The notes beneath the pieces were generated by a model. That model worked only from the letters and a program-made list of their open reading frames with translations, was not told where the DNA came from and made no database searches. From Perognathus longimembris pacificus (Eukaryota; Chordata; Mammalia; Rodentia; Heteromyidae), in contig NC_063166.1 of NCBI RefSeq assembly GCF_023159225.1, positions 50,517,649-50,581,648 on the forward strand: a stretch of DNA of 64,000 nucleotides, given 5' to 3'. The position numbers were made by a program, and so were the translations under genes. Positions 1 to 10,819 of the stretch are shown one piece after another (positions within the stretch are counted from its first letter, which is position 1; every line of letters begins with the position of its first letter).

Positions 1-102
1 TTGCGGTGGCATCTCACTAAATTGACAGGCTGGCCTCAAACCCACAATCTCTCCTCAGTCCCTGGAGTAGCTGGGGTTACAGATGCACACTGCTGCATCT
101 GG
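1..102 (-). mobile_element. 7SL/B1-like SINE monomer, cut by window edge
   Basis: The reverse complement reads as a degraded 7SL-type monomer: the + strand shows 'CAGGCTGGCCTCAAACCC', then 'GAGTAGCTGGGGTTACAG'. The left end of the window truncates it. Family assignment is by resemblance only. Confidence 0.5.
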
Positions 103-1842
103 GAGTAAGTAGGGTCTAAAGACTGGTCATTCACAAACCATGATACAGGGTCGCATTTTTTTTTTATCCACTGCTGTCCTACCCATGAACCACCTAAGAT
201 TCTTCCCACATTGTTTTCCAAATCAGTATTAGCCACCCTGAAGGATCAAGTCATGGGAACACTGTAGAATATGCATCACCCTTCTCTATAGAAACACCTT
301 GCTTCATCTTTGTCCGTTGAGTTGCTTCCAAACAAGTTTCCTTTGGTTTTATCCTCACCAGAAATAGTGATCAGGACTCCCATTCCCTTCCTGCAGATGT
401 TCTTCTATCTAACATTTGAAAACGGTCAGTAGGTTTCATTACTTTCCATCAAGAAAGAGATCCGAAAAAAAAAAAAAGAAAGAAAGAAAGAGATCCGCCA
501 GATCCAAGGGAACACAGATAAGTTTTCTGGGTGCCTTCAAAAGCTCACAATGGACAGGACACCCTTCATACAACTCAGAGCAATTGCATTGTGCAGCTGG
601 CATGCTCAGTACTGGATGTTCTCCTGGACAAATGCTCCGTGCAAATCCCCAGGGAGACTCTACATATGCATCCTTGGAAGTCTATCAACATTGATGCTGT
701 GTTTGCAAAGTGAATCCACATCAACCCGTACCTCTCTTACCCCTTGCCAGATCACCATATGTATGTCATTCTTAGTGTGAGATATTCAGAAAAGCAACAC
801 CGTTCATCTCATTCTCTTCTGGCACACAGCAATCATCTCTTCCCACCATGAGGGCCTGTGGGTAGCCAGCCAGTGATGGTCATGGTGGCTTTTCCATGTG
901 AAACCTTTAGCCTGTCATCCAAATGACCTTCAGGTTCTGCAGACTTGGGCCAGGAGAAAAGGTGTGTTCAACATCTGGCACCAAACAAGTCCAGGGCTCT
1001 AACAATGAAGTGGTATTTCCCCCCCAGGATGGAAACACGTGCTCAGGAGGATAAACAAACCTCTGAATGCTATCTGTAACAGCTCCATCTGCTGGTTCCC
1101 AGATAATGTTACAGATCTGACAGGTGGCCATCGATCATATCGATCCAATGATAAACAGAGCATTATAATGGAACTTTTGTCGTTTTTCTTCTCAATTCAT
1201 CCATAACTGCTCCTGCCTCAGACATCAGCCAGCATACACAAACAGCAATTGGGCCTGCTAAAATAGAGAATGGGGATGGCACTGGGAGACTATGTAGCCA
1301 AATAGAAAAGTCTGCAGAATAAAGGAGATGAGAAAAAGAGACTGGGGATCTCCTTCTGCCCTTGTCTGTGCTGTTAGACAACAGTCTTTGCCAACAATCT
1401 ATATCCTAGACTTTCCTCACCAAAGATGGAAGCAGTGACCCTGGCACCCCAAGTCCAAGTGATGTTAACTAGGTTGCCGTAATGAGACCATGCCCGGTGT
1501 GCTGTGCATTCCTAAAAGTCATGGAAAGACAGGGCCATTGTAATTACATCTGAGTATTCACTGGTTGTTACTAGGACACCGAAAATCTTCTTTTCATGCA
1601 GTGAGAATTAGATGTATATCAAAGATAGACAGTTCAAAGTTGAAGTATCAAAAGTTGGGGGACTAGACAAAAAAAAAGATGTTGAAGAAGCAATACAGGC
1701 AGAGCTCAAACAGGCAAAGCTGTTTTGTCGGGGGAAAAAACAGTCTTGTATAGGTTTGAAGTATTTTCTAAGAGAACGAGATGACAGATAGACAGACAGA
1801 CAGACTGGCTGATTTCTAAGACATATGGAATTGTTAGTCATC
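103..1842. other. Intergenic DNA, no feature recognised
   Basis: I see no supported gene, SINE or long tandem repeat here. There is a short A-rich tract near 463-490 and a short GACA-type run near 1790-1806. All open frames are under 100 codons and resemble no protein I know. Confidence 0.5.
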
Positions 1843-2215
1843 TTCTGTCACCGTGACAAGTGCCTGAGATAATCAACTTACAGAGAGCAAAGCAGTTCAT
1901 TCTGGCTCACAGTTTTAGAAGTTTCAGCCCAAGATGAGACAAGCCCATTGCTTTAGGCCTCTGCTGAGGGTGACCTGCAATAATGTGGAGAAGCACATGC
2001 TGAGGCATTAACAACTCACTTCATGGCTGCAAAGTGAAAGAGCAAGAGAGCAATGGAGCGCTAGAGTTCCCTTTCTTCCCCTTTGAGCACACACCTCAGT
2101 GACCTGAAGAGCTCTCACAAGGTCCCACCTCTTAAAGGATCCACTTTTCAACAGAGCCACTCTGGACATCAAGCCTTCAACATGTCCATCTCTGAGGGTC
2201 AGTCAAAATCTAAAC
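1843..2215. repeat. Old interspersed repeat, class unassigned
   Basis: The segment has the texture of a widespread mammalian repeat, with phrases such as 'TGCCTGAGATAATCAACTT' and 'GGCTCACAGTTT'. I recognise the style from other mammalian loci but cannot name the family with confidence. Confidence 0.35.
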
Positions 2216-2394
2216 TATTATAGTATTACTATCCCAAATTTCCCAAGCCACTTAAAAGTCACATACCCCTAAATGGATATAAACACAGAACACAGCCAGT
2301 CCCAACAACCAAAGGCAAGAACTTGACTACATTTAGCATTACTATGTCATAGCCCCTATGATCATCATCATCTCCTAGGAAAAAAATATGTTGA

Positions 2395-2625
2395 AGCAAG
2401 GTACTGTTAATCACACCTATAATCCTAGCTACTCAGGAGGCTGAGATCTGAGGATCACATTCAATGCCAACTTGAGCTGAAAAATCCATGAGACTTTTAT
2501 CTCCAATTAACCACCCAAAGGGCCAGAAGTGTGGCTCAAAGAACAGAACACTAATCTTGAATGAAAAAACTAAGGGACAGTGCCCAAACCTTAAATTCAA
2601 GCTCCATTGTCGGCCCCACCTCCAA
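2395..2625 (+). mobile_element. Dimeric SINE, 7SL/B1-like left half plus Geo right half
   Basis: The left half carries the 7SL signature 'CCTAGCTACTCAGGAGGCTG' followed by 'GAGATCTGAGGATCAC'. The right half carries the Geo core with 'TGTGGCTCAAAGAACAGA' and ends near 'TTCAAGCTCCATTG'. This dimer type is the commoner of the two SINE types in the window and is generally more diverged than the IDL-Geo copies. It is non-coding and mobilised in trans by L1. Confidence 0.8.
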
Positions 2626-2629
2626 AAAA

Positions 2630-3060
2630 AAGTGCTAATCCCTAGTACTATAACCTTATTTGGAGGTAAGATTTTAGATCATTAGGATGGCACCTAATCC
2701 AATATAACTGTCATTCTTATTTTAAAAGAGGGAGTGCTGGAAGGCAGGGGAGTGTGGAAGAGAGTAGCTCAGTGGTAGAGTCCTTGCTTGGCATTCACAG
2801 GGTACTGAGTTCAATTCCCAGCATCACTGAGTCGGAAACACAGTGAGCCTTACATAGTAAGGAGATTCTGTGAAGAGACAGAAGGAAAAAATGGATACCT
2901 ACAAACTAAGGTAAGGGCTGGAACAGCTCCTTCTCCATCTCCTTTGGAAGGAACCAACATCTTGGTTGTAGACTTCTGGCTTCCAGAAGCATGAGACTAA
3001 ATGTTTACATTGTTTAAGACACTCAGTTTATGGTACTTGTTACTGCACCCATCATCAACG
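2630..3060 (+). mobile_element. MLT1-like MaLR LTR fragment, interrupted by an ID SINE
   Basis: Two flanks resemble a MaLR/MLT1 LTR. The first, near 2650-2700, has 'ACCTTATTTGGAGGTAAG'. The second, near 2940-3050, has 'GACTTCTGGCTTCCAGAAG' followed by 'AAGACACTCAGTTTATGG', the usual 3' end of these LTRs. An ID-like element at about 2743-2829 splits them. Assignment is from recalled consensus features. Confidence 0.5.
2743..2829 (+). mobile_element. ID-like (tRNA-Ala-derived) SINE monomer
   Basis: It contains A-box-like 'TAGCTCAGTGGTAG' and B-box-like 'GAGTTCAATTCCC', the arrangement of a tRNA-Ala-derived monomer. There is no intact acceptor stem, so it is not a tRNA gene. It sits inside the MLT1-like LTR and is therefore younger than it. 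Confidence 0.65.
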
Positions 3061-3225
3061 CATACACTAAGTAGATATATGGCTTAAATAAAACCATCCT
3101 GTGAATTTAATGATTTAAATTATTTTAGGTGGGAAAAGATCAGAGTCATTTCAGCTCTGCTATGAAAGACAGAATGTGATTTCCTCTGGTGTAAAAATCT
3201 TTACAATATAAAGCATTTATACACA

Positions 3226-3305
3226 GGGCTGGGATGTAGTTCAGTGACAGAGTGGCTGATTAGCATGCACGAGGCCTTGGGTTCTATCCTCAGTACCAGA
3301 GGAAT
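3226..3305 (+). mobile_element. ID-like SINE monomer
   Basis: It begins 'GGGCTGGGATGTAGTTCAG', has the B-box-like 'GGGTTCTATCCTCAG', and is followed by A-rich sequence. No Geo half follows, so it is a monomer or a truncated dimer. Confidence 0.65.
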
Positions 3306-4469
3306 AAAAAAGTTCATATGCAAGCAATTTTAAATCTTAAACCCATAAAGATTTACAAATTCCCTGATCATCTCTAAATTGACAAGAGGGGAAAAAAAAA
3401 GAAGGAAACCTTTTCTTCATCTCCAAGTCTTTTATCAAATTCACTTCCATGATGCTTCCCATTGAAATTGAAAACTGTCAACGAGCCGCTGAGATTTATG
3501 ACGAGGTTTCTGTCCCCAATGGCAACATCAGCACAGGTTCAAATTTGACAACCACATCTAGATGACAATTTTGTGATTGGGTCCCAATGTAATTTTTTTC
3601 TCCCTCTGCTGTGTAATTGCCCAGACCTTATCATTTACTTTATTGTGATATCAGCCTGATACCTCCCACCCCTCCAAAAAAAAAAAAAAAAAAAGATCAT
3701 CCAGAGAGCTAAACACACCAGGGTCAGATAAGCATTAACTTCTTGAAGAAAACCCTAGAGGGCTCAAAAGCTAACTTATAATTCTGCCAATGAATTGCCC
3801 ATCACCTATGGAAAGCTCTCAGAGTAGGGAAAACATAACCAAATCTAATTTCCTACCCTTATTCTCCTACCCCTAACACATGAAGAGTTGGCGACCATAA
3901 ATTCATAATTATTAGTGGAAACTGTCAATCCACTTACTCTCCAGATGTTTTCATAAGTGTTCTGCTTCCCATACTGCCAGTGTGAACAGATGCCTTCTGA
4001 GAAATCCTAGGCTGATTGTTTCTTCTCTCTTTTGTAAATGCTCAAGCAATATGCCTTCCCTTGGCCTTGCCTTTCTTAGGGAGAAGCTCACAATCCCTAA
4101 GAGGGAACCTGTAAGAGAACACAGCATAAGGGGCACTTAGGTTGGGACCTCATGCAGTGAAGAAGATAAGCAGTTAACCTTATCTGAACCCACTGGGATA
4201 AGAGACAACAACCCATTTTCTCACTACCTTAAACCTGGGCCTGTTCTAACTTCAGGGCTGAATACAAGCCCGTCGTAACCCTGCCTGTGGCTTCTTGGCT
4301 ATAAAAGAAATACAAGCCTCCAAAAAGAACAAAAAACATATATAAACTTAACAACAAAATGCAAGAATTCTGTGGTTAGAAAGCTAACTTAATAAACCTC
4401 TAAATCAACGATAATGGAAAATGACATGATGTTGCATTTCAAACTCCCAAAGTCTTTATTCGTTTTTTT
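3306..4469. other. Mostly unique sequence; possible conserved block at 3420-3670
   Basis: No gene is visible. The stretch from about 3420 to 3670 looks non-repetitive, with homeodomain-type AT cores ('TGTAATTTTTTTC', 'CTGTGTAATTGCCC'). An A-run at about 3676-3694 follows. Whether 3420-3670 is conserved cannot be told without alignment. The remainder shows nothing I recognise. Confidence 0.3.
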
Positions 4470-4700
4470 AATGCCTACACTGGAGCTTGAACTCAGGGAC
4501 CACATGCTTTCCCTTGCCTCTTTTGCTCCAGGCTGATACTCTACCATTTGAGTTACATCTATACCTCTGGCTTTTTGCTGGTTAACTGAAGATAAGAATC
4601 TCATGGACTTCTCTGCACAGGCTGGCTTTGAATCATGGTCCTCAGATCTCAGCCTCCTGAGTAACTAGGACTACAGATGTAAGTCACCAACATCCAGCCC
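4470..4700 (-). mobile_element. 7SL/B1-Geo dimeric SINE
   Basis: In reverse orientation the Geo half comes first ('CTTGAACTCAGGGACC', 'CTCTACCATTTGAG'). The 7SL half follows ('CAGGCTGGCTTTGAATCA', 'GAGTAACTAGGACTACAG'). Confidence 0.75.
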
Positions 4701-5404
4701 TACTGCATCTTTTTACTGGAAAGCCACAAATTAACCCATGGAACCATCACTTATTTAGTCCTAAATGCCAGCCCAGGCACTGGTCCATCACCATCTTCAA
4801 TACAACAACACATCAGAGAAAAAGAAAACACCACTGAGAGAGACAATATTAAAAGAAGCTGGAACAGAGAAGGCTAGCCAAGCACATGTACAGGGAACAA
4901 ACAAATTCAGTGAATGCTGAGAGCTACGTGATGTAAAGTTCCTGGGGGAATAGGTGATCACTACACAGTGATGATACTGTAGAAGTGCTAAGGAGTTATT
5001 GCCTAGTCAGTCCCTAACCTACGTGGAATGATATGGTGGTCACTAACACAGGGACAGGACCTGTCTCCTAATGAGATGCAATAGGGTGTACCACACATGA
5101 GGTGTTCTTACCTCACATGTGTAGGCCATGTCTATTCATGGCGCTAGAACTGACATCCACCTTATAGCTGTAGGGGGGTTATAGGAGCAAGGCAAATAAC
5201 ACCAGGAAAAAGCAGTGTAACAAATCCAGATGATGGGGTGTTCTACCAGTATCCCAGGTTCTTCAAAGTCAACAACAGGACAGGAGGAAAGCAGAAAGGG
5301 AGGTAGGAGGCGGGGGCTGAAAAGCAGGGAAGCAAAGGGCAACTATCATAAATTCAAAAAGGTTAAGGACATAAAACTATTTTTAAAAATCAAATCAACC
5401 ATCA

Positions 5405-5612
5405 CCAGTGGCTCACACCTATAATCCTAGCTTCCTAGGAGGCTAAAATCTAAGAATCAAGATTTAAAGCCAGCCCAGACAGGAAAGTTCATGAGAGTCT
5501 TATCTCTAATTAGTCATCAAAAGGCTAGAAGTGCTGAAGTACTAGCCTTGAGCACAAAAGCTCAGAGACAGTATCCAGGCTGTGAGTTCAAGCCCCAGGA
5601 CAGGCACACACA
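5405..5612 (+). mobile_element. 7SL/B1-Geo dimeric SINE
   Basis: The 7SL half reads 'GGCTCACACCTATAATCC', then 'GGAGGCTAAAATCTAAG'. The Geo half ends 'GAGTTCAAGCCCCAGGAC'. The tail is a short CA run. Confidence 0.75.
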
Positions 5613-5689
5613 CAAAATCAAATTAGTACATACATTTTGAGTAGTTTCTGGATCTGGAAAAATAAATTGCTATAAAAATGAATTTTGAA

Positions 5690-5895
5690 TCTGTCCTTGT
5701 TGGCTCACACCTGCAATCCTAGCTATTCAGGAGGCTTAGATCTGAGGATCACATTTCCAAGCCAGCCAAGACAGACAAATCCTGGAGACTCTCCTCTCCA
5801 ATTAACCAGCCAAAAAATGAAAGTGGAGCTTTGGCTCTATAGATACAGTGCCAGCCTTGAGAGGAAAAAAAGCAAAAGCCCCTAGTATAGGCACA
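5690..5895 (+). mobile_element. 7SL/B1-Geo dimeric SINE
   Basis: It starts 'CTTGTTGGCTCACACCTG' and includes 'CAGGAGGCTTAGATCTGAGG'. The Geo half is decayed ('GCTCTATAGATACAGTGC'). Only about 80 bp separate it from the upstream copy. Confidence 0.7.
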
Positions 5896-6120
5896 ATAAA
5901 TAAATAAATTTCAGTTAGGATAAAATTTGAGAAATGTGAATAAAGAATTGATGTCAGGCAATATTGTTGAAGTATGATTAATTTTCTAGATGGAAGGATA
6001 TGATTATATTGAATGGTATCTTTTCTTAGGAGATTTGCTGATATATTCCACAAGGAAATATCAAGATATCTTCAGTTTTAACTCCAAATCATTTCACAAA
6101 CATACAATGAAATTAGGGTA

Positions 6121-6568
6121 ATAAATTGTATGTGGCATATACAGAAAATGGCCAGAAGTGGTGCTGTGACTCAAGTGGTAGAGTGCTAGCCTTGAGCAAA
6201 AAGAAGCCAGGGACAGTGTGCTCAGGCCCTGAGTCCAAGCCCCAGTACTGGCAAAAATTAATAAATAAAATAAGTAGTCAAGTTTACCAATACAGGAAGT
6301 AAAATGATGTTTACTAGTAGGTGAGAATATGAAAAACTAGAGAACCACTACTCAATAAAGTTTCAATTGTGAAAGACTGAAAAGTTCTAGAGACCTCCTG
6401 TGCAAAATTCTACCTGTACTCTACATATACAATGTTATACTATGTACTGAAATACTTGTTATATAACTTCTCTTGTGTTAAGCTTCCTACCACAATGCAG
6501 CAAATAAATAAATAAAAATAAAAATAATAATAGTAAAAAATAAATAAATAAATAAATTGTATGTGGCA
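6121..6568 (+). mobile_element. Retroinsertion with truncated Geo SINE plus transduced 3' sequence
   Basis: A perfect 17-bp direct repeat, 'ATAAATTGTATGTGGCA', occurs at 6121-6137 and 6552-6568. Between the copies lie a 5'-truncated IDL-Geo SINE (starting in the linker 'TATACAGAAAATGGCC'), about 270 bp of non-SINE sequence containing AATAAA near 6355, and an A-rich (AAAT)n tail. The target-site duplication and A-rich tail show that the whole unit was inserted by L1-type retrotransposition. The parsimonious reading is a SINE transcript that read through into its downstream flank. Confidence 0.65.
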
Positions 6569-6606
6569 AAACGTTTTTAAGTGTATTTTTAAAAAACTTC
6601 TGAAGA

Positions 6607-6810
6607 GGGCTGGGGATATAGCCTAGTGGCAAGAGTGCCTGCCTCGGATACACGAGGCCCTAGGTTCGATTCCCCAGCACCACATATGCAGAAAACGGCC
6701 AGAAGCGGCGCTGTGGCTCAAGTGGCAGAGTGCTAGCCTTGAGCTGGAAGAAGCCAGGGACAGTGCTCAGGCCCTGAGTCCAAGGCCCAGGACTGGCCAA
6801 AAAAAAAAAA
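6607..6810 (+). mobile_element. Full-length IDL-Geo dimeric SINE
   Basis: The left monomer is tRNA-Ala/ID-like: 'GGGCTGGGGATATAGCC', with B box 'GGTTCGATTCCCC'. The linker is 'CATATGCAGAAAACGGCC'. The right Geo monomer runs from 'GGCGCTGTGGCTCAAGTGG' to 'CCCAGGACTGGCC', then an A tail. A 16-bp target-site duplication with one mismatch flanks it (6591-6606 and 6811-6826). The low divergence suggests a recent insertion. This dimer is the lineage-diagnostic repeat of the window. Confidence 0.9.
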
Positions 6811-6839
6811 AAAAAACTTTTGAAGAATCAAATAAGCTG

Positions 6840-7065
6840 TGTTGGGAACATGAGAGGAAATGGAGATGAAGAGAGTGGATGAGAGTAAACATGTTTGAAG
6901 TTCTTTATATGCATGTATGAAAATAGAACAATAAAAGTAGTTGAAAGAGTTAGGGGATACAGGACAGTGACCAAGGGCTGAGACTGATGAGCTACATTGT
7001 ATGAATGTATAGAAATATCAATCACAATTCAATCACTTGTACAACTAATGTTAATAATTAGTGCT
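6840..7065 (+). mobile_element. Possible L1 3'-end fragment
   Basis: The tail of this segment ('CTTGTACAACTAATGTTAA') resembles the ends of better-supported L1 3' fragments elsewhere in the window, for example near 9940. No coding remnant is visible. Confidence 0.3.
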
Positions 7066-7084
7066 AACAAAAAAATCTTAATGA

Positions 7085-7306
7085 CAGGCACTGTTGGCTC
7101 ACATATGTAATACTAGAATCAGGAGGCTGAGCTCTGAGGATCACGGTTCAAAGCTAGACCAAGCAGAAAGGTAAGACTCTTACCTCCAATTAACCACCAA
7201 AAGAAAAAAACGGAAGTGGAACTGTGGCTCAAAGTGATACAGCACTAGCCTTGAGTGAAAGAGTTTGATAACAGTGCCCAAGCCCTGAATTGAAACCCCA
7301 TAACAA

Positions 7307-7350
<44 letters not shown>
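7085..7350 (+). mobile_element. 7SL/B1-Geo SINE with (TA)n tail
   Basis: The 7SL half ('GTTGGCTCACATATGTAA', 'AATCAGGAGGCTGAGCTC') and Geo half ('ACTGTGGCTCAAAGTGATAC') are followed by an A-run and a (TA)n microsatellite at about 7314-7350. Confidence 0.75.
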
Positions 7351-7352
<2 letters not shown>

Positions 7353-7524
7353 TTAAAGAAAGTGAAAAAAAGACTAGGAAAATGAAAAGCTAGTTTCAGG
7401 ATCCCTTATCTTCCCCCAACTTTTACATTGTTCCTTCTACACCAGTACTATCTAGCCCAGTTAAAGACATTAGTCTTTCAAGCAGCCTCATCATTACAAG
7501 ACTCATGCACTGTACAAGTCACCC

Positions 7525-7748
7525 ATTTTCTTTTGTGCCCATCCTGGGGTTTGAACTAGGATCCTGGCATAGTCCTTGAGCTTTTTTGCTCAAAGCTGGT
7601 GCACTCCACTTGATCACCAGCTTTACTTCTAGCTTTTTGTGGTTGATTGCAGATAAGAATTTAATGGGCTTTCTTGCCTGTGCTGTCTTAGAAATTTAAT
7701 CCTGATTTCAGCCTCTTGATTATAGGTAAAGGCTACTGCTGCCTGGAT
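7525..7748 (-). mobile_element. 7SL/B1-Geo dimeric SINE
   Basis: Reverse-orientation Geo half ('GGGGTTTGAACTAGGATCC', 'GCTCAAAGCTGGTGCACTC') then a decayed 7SL half ('TTTCAGCCTCTTGATTATAG'). Confidence 0.65.
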
Positions 7749-7925
7749 CAATTCACCCATTTAATGTATAAAGTTTAGTGACTTTTAATGTACACTGTGT
7801 AACAATCACCAAACCCACTGTTAGAGCATATTCATCACCTGCAAACAAAACTTAGTCTTCACTCTTCAGACCATTTTAGACTACCATTAATCTATTTTCT
7901 ACTTCTGGATGCCTTTGGGGTTTTT
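7749..7925. mobile_element. Old interspersed repeat, possibly an L1M-type 3' end
   Basis: The phrases 'GTGTAACAATCACCAAACCC' and 'ATTAATCTATTTTCTACTTC' resemble a widespread ancient mammalian repeat that I associate with old L1 3' ends. The exact family is uncertain. Confidence 0.35.
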
Positions 7926-7944
7926 TTGTTTTTCATTTTATTTA

Positions 7945-8205
7945 GTTTGTTTGGGGGGTTGGGGCCTGGGTGCTGGTCCTTGGGCTTGAACTCAGGGCTG
8001 GGTATTGTCCCTAGCTTCTTTTTGCTCAAGGCTAGAACTCTACAACTTGAAACACAGTGCCACTTTTGTTTTTTTCTAAGTAGTTTATCGGAGATAAGAG
8101 TATCTCAGACTTTCCTGCATGGAATGGCTTTGAACCTTGATCCTCATAACTTAGCCTCTTTAGTATCTAGGATTACAGGCATGAGCCACCAGTACCTAGC
8201 TGGCT
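7945..8205 (-). mobile_element. 7SL/B1-Geo dimeric SINE
   Basis: The reverse Geo half ('GGGCTTGAACTCAGGGC') is followed by the reverse 7SL half ending 'ATTACAGGCATGAGCCACC'. Confidence 0.75.
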
Positions 8206-8769
8206 TTTGCTTCTTAAAGATTTAACAAATGTTGCCAGGTTTTGCACTGTTGCCAACTCTTTAACAAGCCAGTCCATGCCCTGCTGTGTTTGCTCACTCT
8301 GGTTCTCTGCAGAAAAGAAGAGGGAACTGGTATCATTCTTGACCTCTGGAGCCCAGGAGCCTCCTAGAAGAAAGACTTTGGCCCTCTCTTTTCCAGCTCT
8401 GCTAAAGAATGTGCTGGAGGCAGATCCTCAAAGACAGAGGATCCAAATTCCAGATCACTGGTTCACTGGTTAGGTACTGGAAGGGCCACCTCCATTTCAG
8501 CACTGCATTGTGCCTCCTGACATTTGCTGGTGCACAATTTCCTGACAGCCTCCTGTCGTCCAAGGTGGGGCTATAGACTTTTCTCAGAGTCTGTCTCAGC
8601 AGTCGCCTGACTTAATGGAGCCTCTCTGGATATCAAACGTGATACTCCTATAAAGAAGGAACATGGCACCCAGTTCCTTGATTGAATCAACCATGCACCA
8701 ACCCATACAGCTATGAGAAAACACTTCTGTATTGAGGGAGTCACTGTAGAACTCTGTTTGTTGGGGGGC
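8206..8769. other. Unique intergenic DNA
   Basis: No repeat or gene recognised. The 88-codon frame here starts inside the upstream SINE and has no family features. Confidence 0.4.
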
Positions 8770-8915
8770 AGGGGAGGTGAGAGATTCTGTTTATCCGTGA
8801 CAAGTTCTCACTGTGTATGTAGCCTGGACTGTCCTTAAACTGGCAATTCTCCTACCTTAGCCTCCAGTGTAGTGGAATAAAAGATATAGAGCTCCACCAC
8901 TGGCTATATAACTCT
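8770..8915 (-). mobile_element. B1-like (7SL) monomer
   Basis: On the + strand it reads 'TCACTGTGTATGTAGCCTGG' then 'CTACCTTAGCCTCCAGTG', a diverged reverse-orientation B1. Confidence 0.5.
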
Positions 8916-9095
8916 TTTCAAGATGGTCGATGATGTTATGATTCAAATATCCTAGAGCATTCATTTCAGCTGATTGTTTCCTTGTAAATTCTGAGAACCA
9001 CTCAATCCCAGAAAGAAATAATGGAAGTATTTGCAACTGATGGTGCTTGGGGGGAAACTTTGTGGAAGAAGATTTTTCTGCATGGAAAGCCTATA

Positions 9096-9096
<1 letters not shown>

Positions 9097-9137
<41 letters not shown>

Positions 9138-9328
9138 ACCTTGGGGCTTGAATTCAGGACCTATGCACTCTCTCTTAGCATTTTTGCTCAGAATTTACAA
9201 GGCTAGCACTCTACCTCTTGAATCTTTCAGACTTTACTTTCCTACCCAGGCTGGCTTTGAATCAAGATCATCAGATCTCAGCCTCCTGAGTAGCTAGGAT
9301 TATAGGCAGGAGCCACCAGCACCCAGTC
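9097..9328 (-). mobile_element. 7SL/B1-Geo SINE with (TG)n at its tail end
   Basis: A (TG)n run at 9097-9135 lies at the 3' tail side of a reverse-oriented SINE. The element then reads 'GGGGCTTGAATTCAGGACC' and 'GAGTAGCTAGGATTATAGG'. This is an example of microsatellite growth from a SINE tail. Confidence 0.75.
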
Positions 9329-9688
9329 CTGTTTTCTGCTTTTCAAATGGAATTTCCCTGGCAGAGAATGAAAGCAAATCTCTTAATATATTCTATTTTG
9401 GGCTCTCACAGTCAGATTTCACTGGAACCACCACATACTGATTTTCTAAATTCCTGTGTGCATATCAGAATACTGCCTAGAAGGTATCAATGATACAAAA
9501 AAATGGGGGCGGTGTCTTTTCACAAGGCCTTGTTACACAAAGATATCCAAAGATATCCATTCCTACAAGTATGCCAAATGCTAAGTTCTTCCTTCAAAGC
9601 ACCTGGTCTAATTTTAAGCATGGAGCAGTTTACCACAGACTCAATGTACATATGTGCTTAAACCATAAACAATGACTTACAATCCATG

Positions 9689-9772
9689 AAAGGGGCTACA
9701 GACATAGTTCAGTGCAAGAGCACTGGCCTAGCCTCTGCAAGGCCTCTGGGATCTACTCACAATACCAAAGAA
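9689..9772 (+). mobile_element. ID-like SINE monomer
   Basis: 'GGGGCTACAGACATAGTTCAG' (cut here to its core) starts a diverged tRNA-Ala-like monomer, followed by A-rich sequence. Confidence 0.55.
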
Positions 9773-9824
9773 AGGAAAAAATAAATAAATTGCAGTAGTA
9801 ATTTTCCAAGGCCAACACCTCATA

Positions 9825-9957
9825 CAATGGTTGAGAGAGATGGGGGAGAGTGATGGAAGGGGTAACACTGATCAAGATGCATTTTACTCATACATTGATC
9901 TATTAACTTGAAACCTTTTGTACAACTACTGAAGAATAATTTAGAAAACAAATTTTC
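9825..9957 (+). mobile_element. L1 3'-end fragment
   Basis: It is a G/A-rich stretch then 'CAAGATGCATTTTACTCATA' and 'CTTTTGTACAACTACTGAAG', matching in order the tails of L1 pieces near 36060 and 55000. Confidence 0.5.
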
Positions 9958-9964
9958 ATCTTAA

Positions 9965-10045
9965 TTTTTGTACTGGGGATCAAACCAAGAATGTTGCACT
10001 TGCTAGGCAAGCACTTTGCCACTGAGCTACATCCCAGCCCAATAA
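9965..10045 (-). mobile_element. ID-like SINE monomer
   Basis: The reverse complement is tRNA-Ala-like. The + strand shows 'TACTGGGGATCAAACC' and 'GCCACTGAGCTACATCCC'. Confidence 0.65.
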
Positions 10046-10743
10046 GAATAAATCACTAAAAAAAAAAAATCAATAACACCTGCAAGCCTGCATTTTCTGC
10101 AGTCATTGAAGATTTCTGGGAGCTCAAGCCAAGGCCTGGGGGAATGGACCCAGAAAGGCACCATTTGTGGTCAGCACCTCAGGTTAAGAGGTTGACTTGT
10201 TAGCTCCTTTTTACACCTGTTGAATGGGTCATCCAAGCTAGCCCATATCCACTCTCCTCTGCTTCCCACCCCTCTTTCAACAGCATCATTTTTCCACCCT
10301 TAACAGCCACCTAAGGACAGTTATCCTGTGCAGGCAAACCTGGGGTAACTTGTAATAGTAAAGTCAAATGCTTATGTTTTTCCCTGCAGTAGGGTAACAT
10401 TTCTCATCTCTTATTTTCCTTGGCCAGAAGGAAGATGTCATTCAGGGAACCCCAGGTGTTTTGAAGATGAAAAGGAATGTAGGGGGCCTGGCTCAGTGCT
10501 TATTAACCACAGAGAGAATCGGGTTCACTTCAAGAAAGAGTGAAATAATGGCAAGGAGAGACAATGGCTCTTAATGAATTCATATGAGGAAAGTGTGTGG
10601 TGACCAGTTTGGAGACAAGCAGTCCTTAGACTGTCTTCTGAAGGAGAAAAACAAAACAATTGTTTTCTATTATGATATGAATGATATTTACTTGTCTTTG
10701 CTGAAGCACACAGGACTGGCTGGATTTCATAACCAATTGCAAG

Positions 10744-10747
<4 letters not shown>
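10046..10747. other. Unique intergenic DNA
   Basis: No gene, SINE or LTR recognised between the last upstream SINE and the (TC)n tract. Confidence 0.4.

Positions 10748-10748
<1 letters not shown>

Positions 10749-10816
<68 letters not shown>
10749..10816. repeat. (TC)n microsatellite, about 34 units
   Basis: A perfect dinucleotide homopyrimidine tract not obviously attached to a SINE. Mirror symmetry makes it a potential triplex-forming sequence. Open frames through it are artefacts of the repeat. Confidence 0.95.

Positions 10817-10819
<3 letters not shown>

Noticed and set aside
3226..3305. tRNA genes
   Set aside because: ID-like monomers carry A- and B-box-like sequences but lack a paired acceptor stem and have A-rich tails, so they are SINEs.
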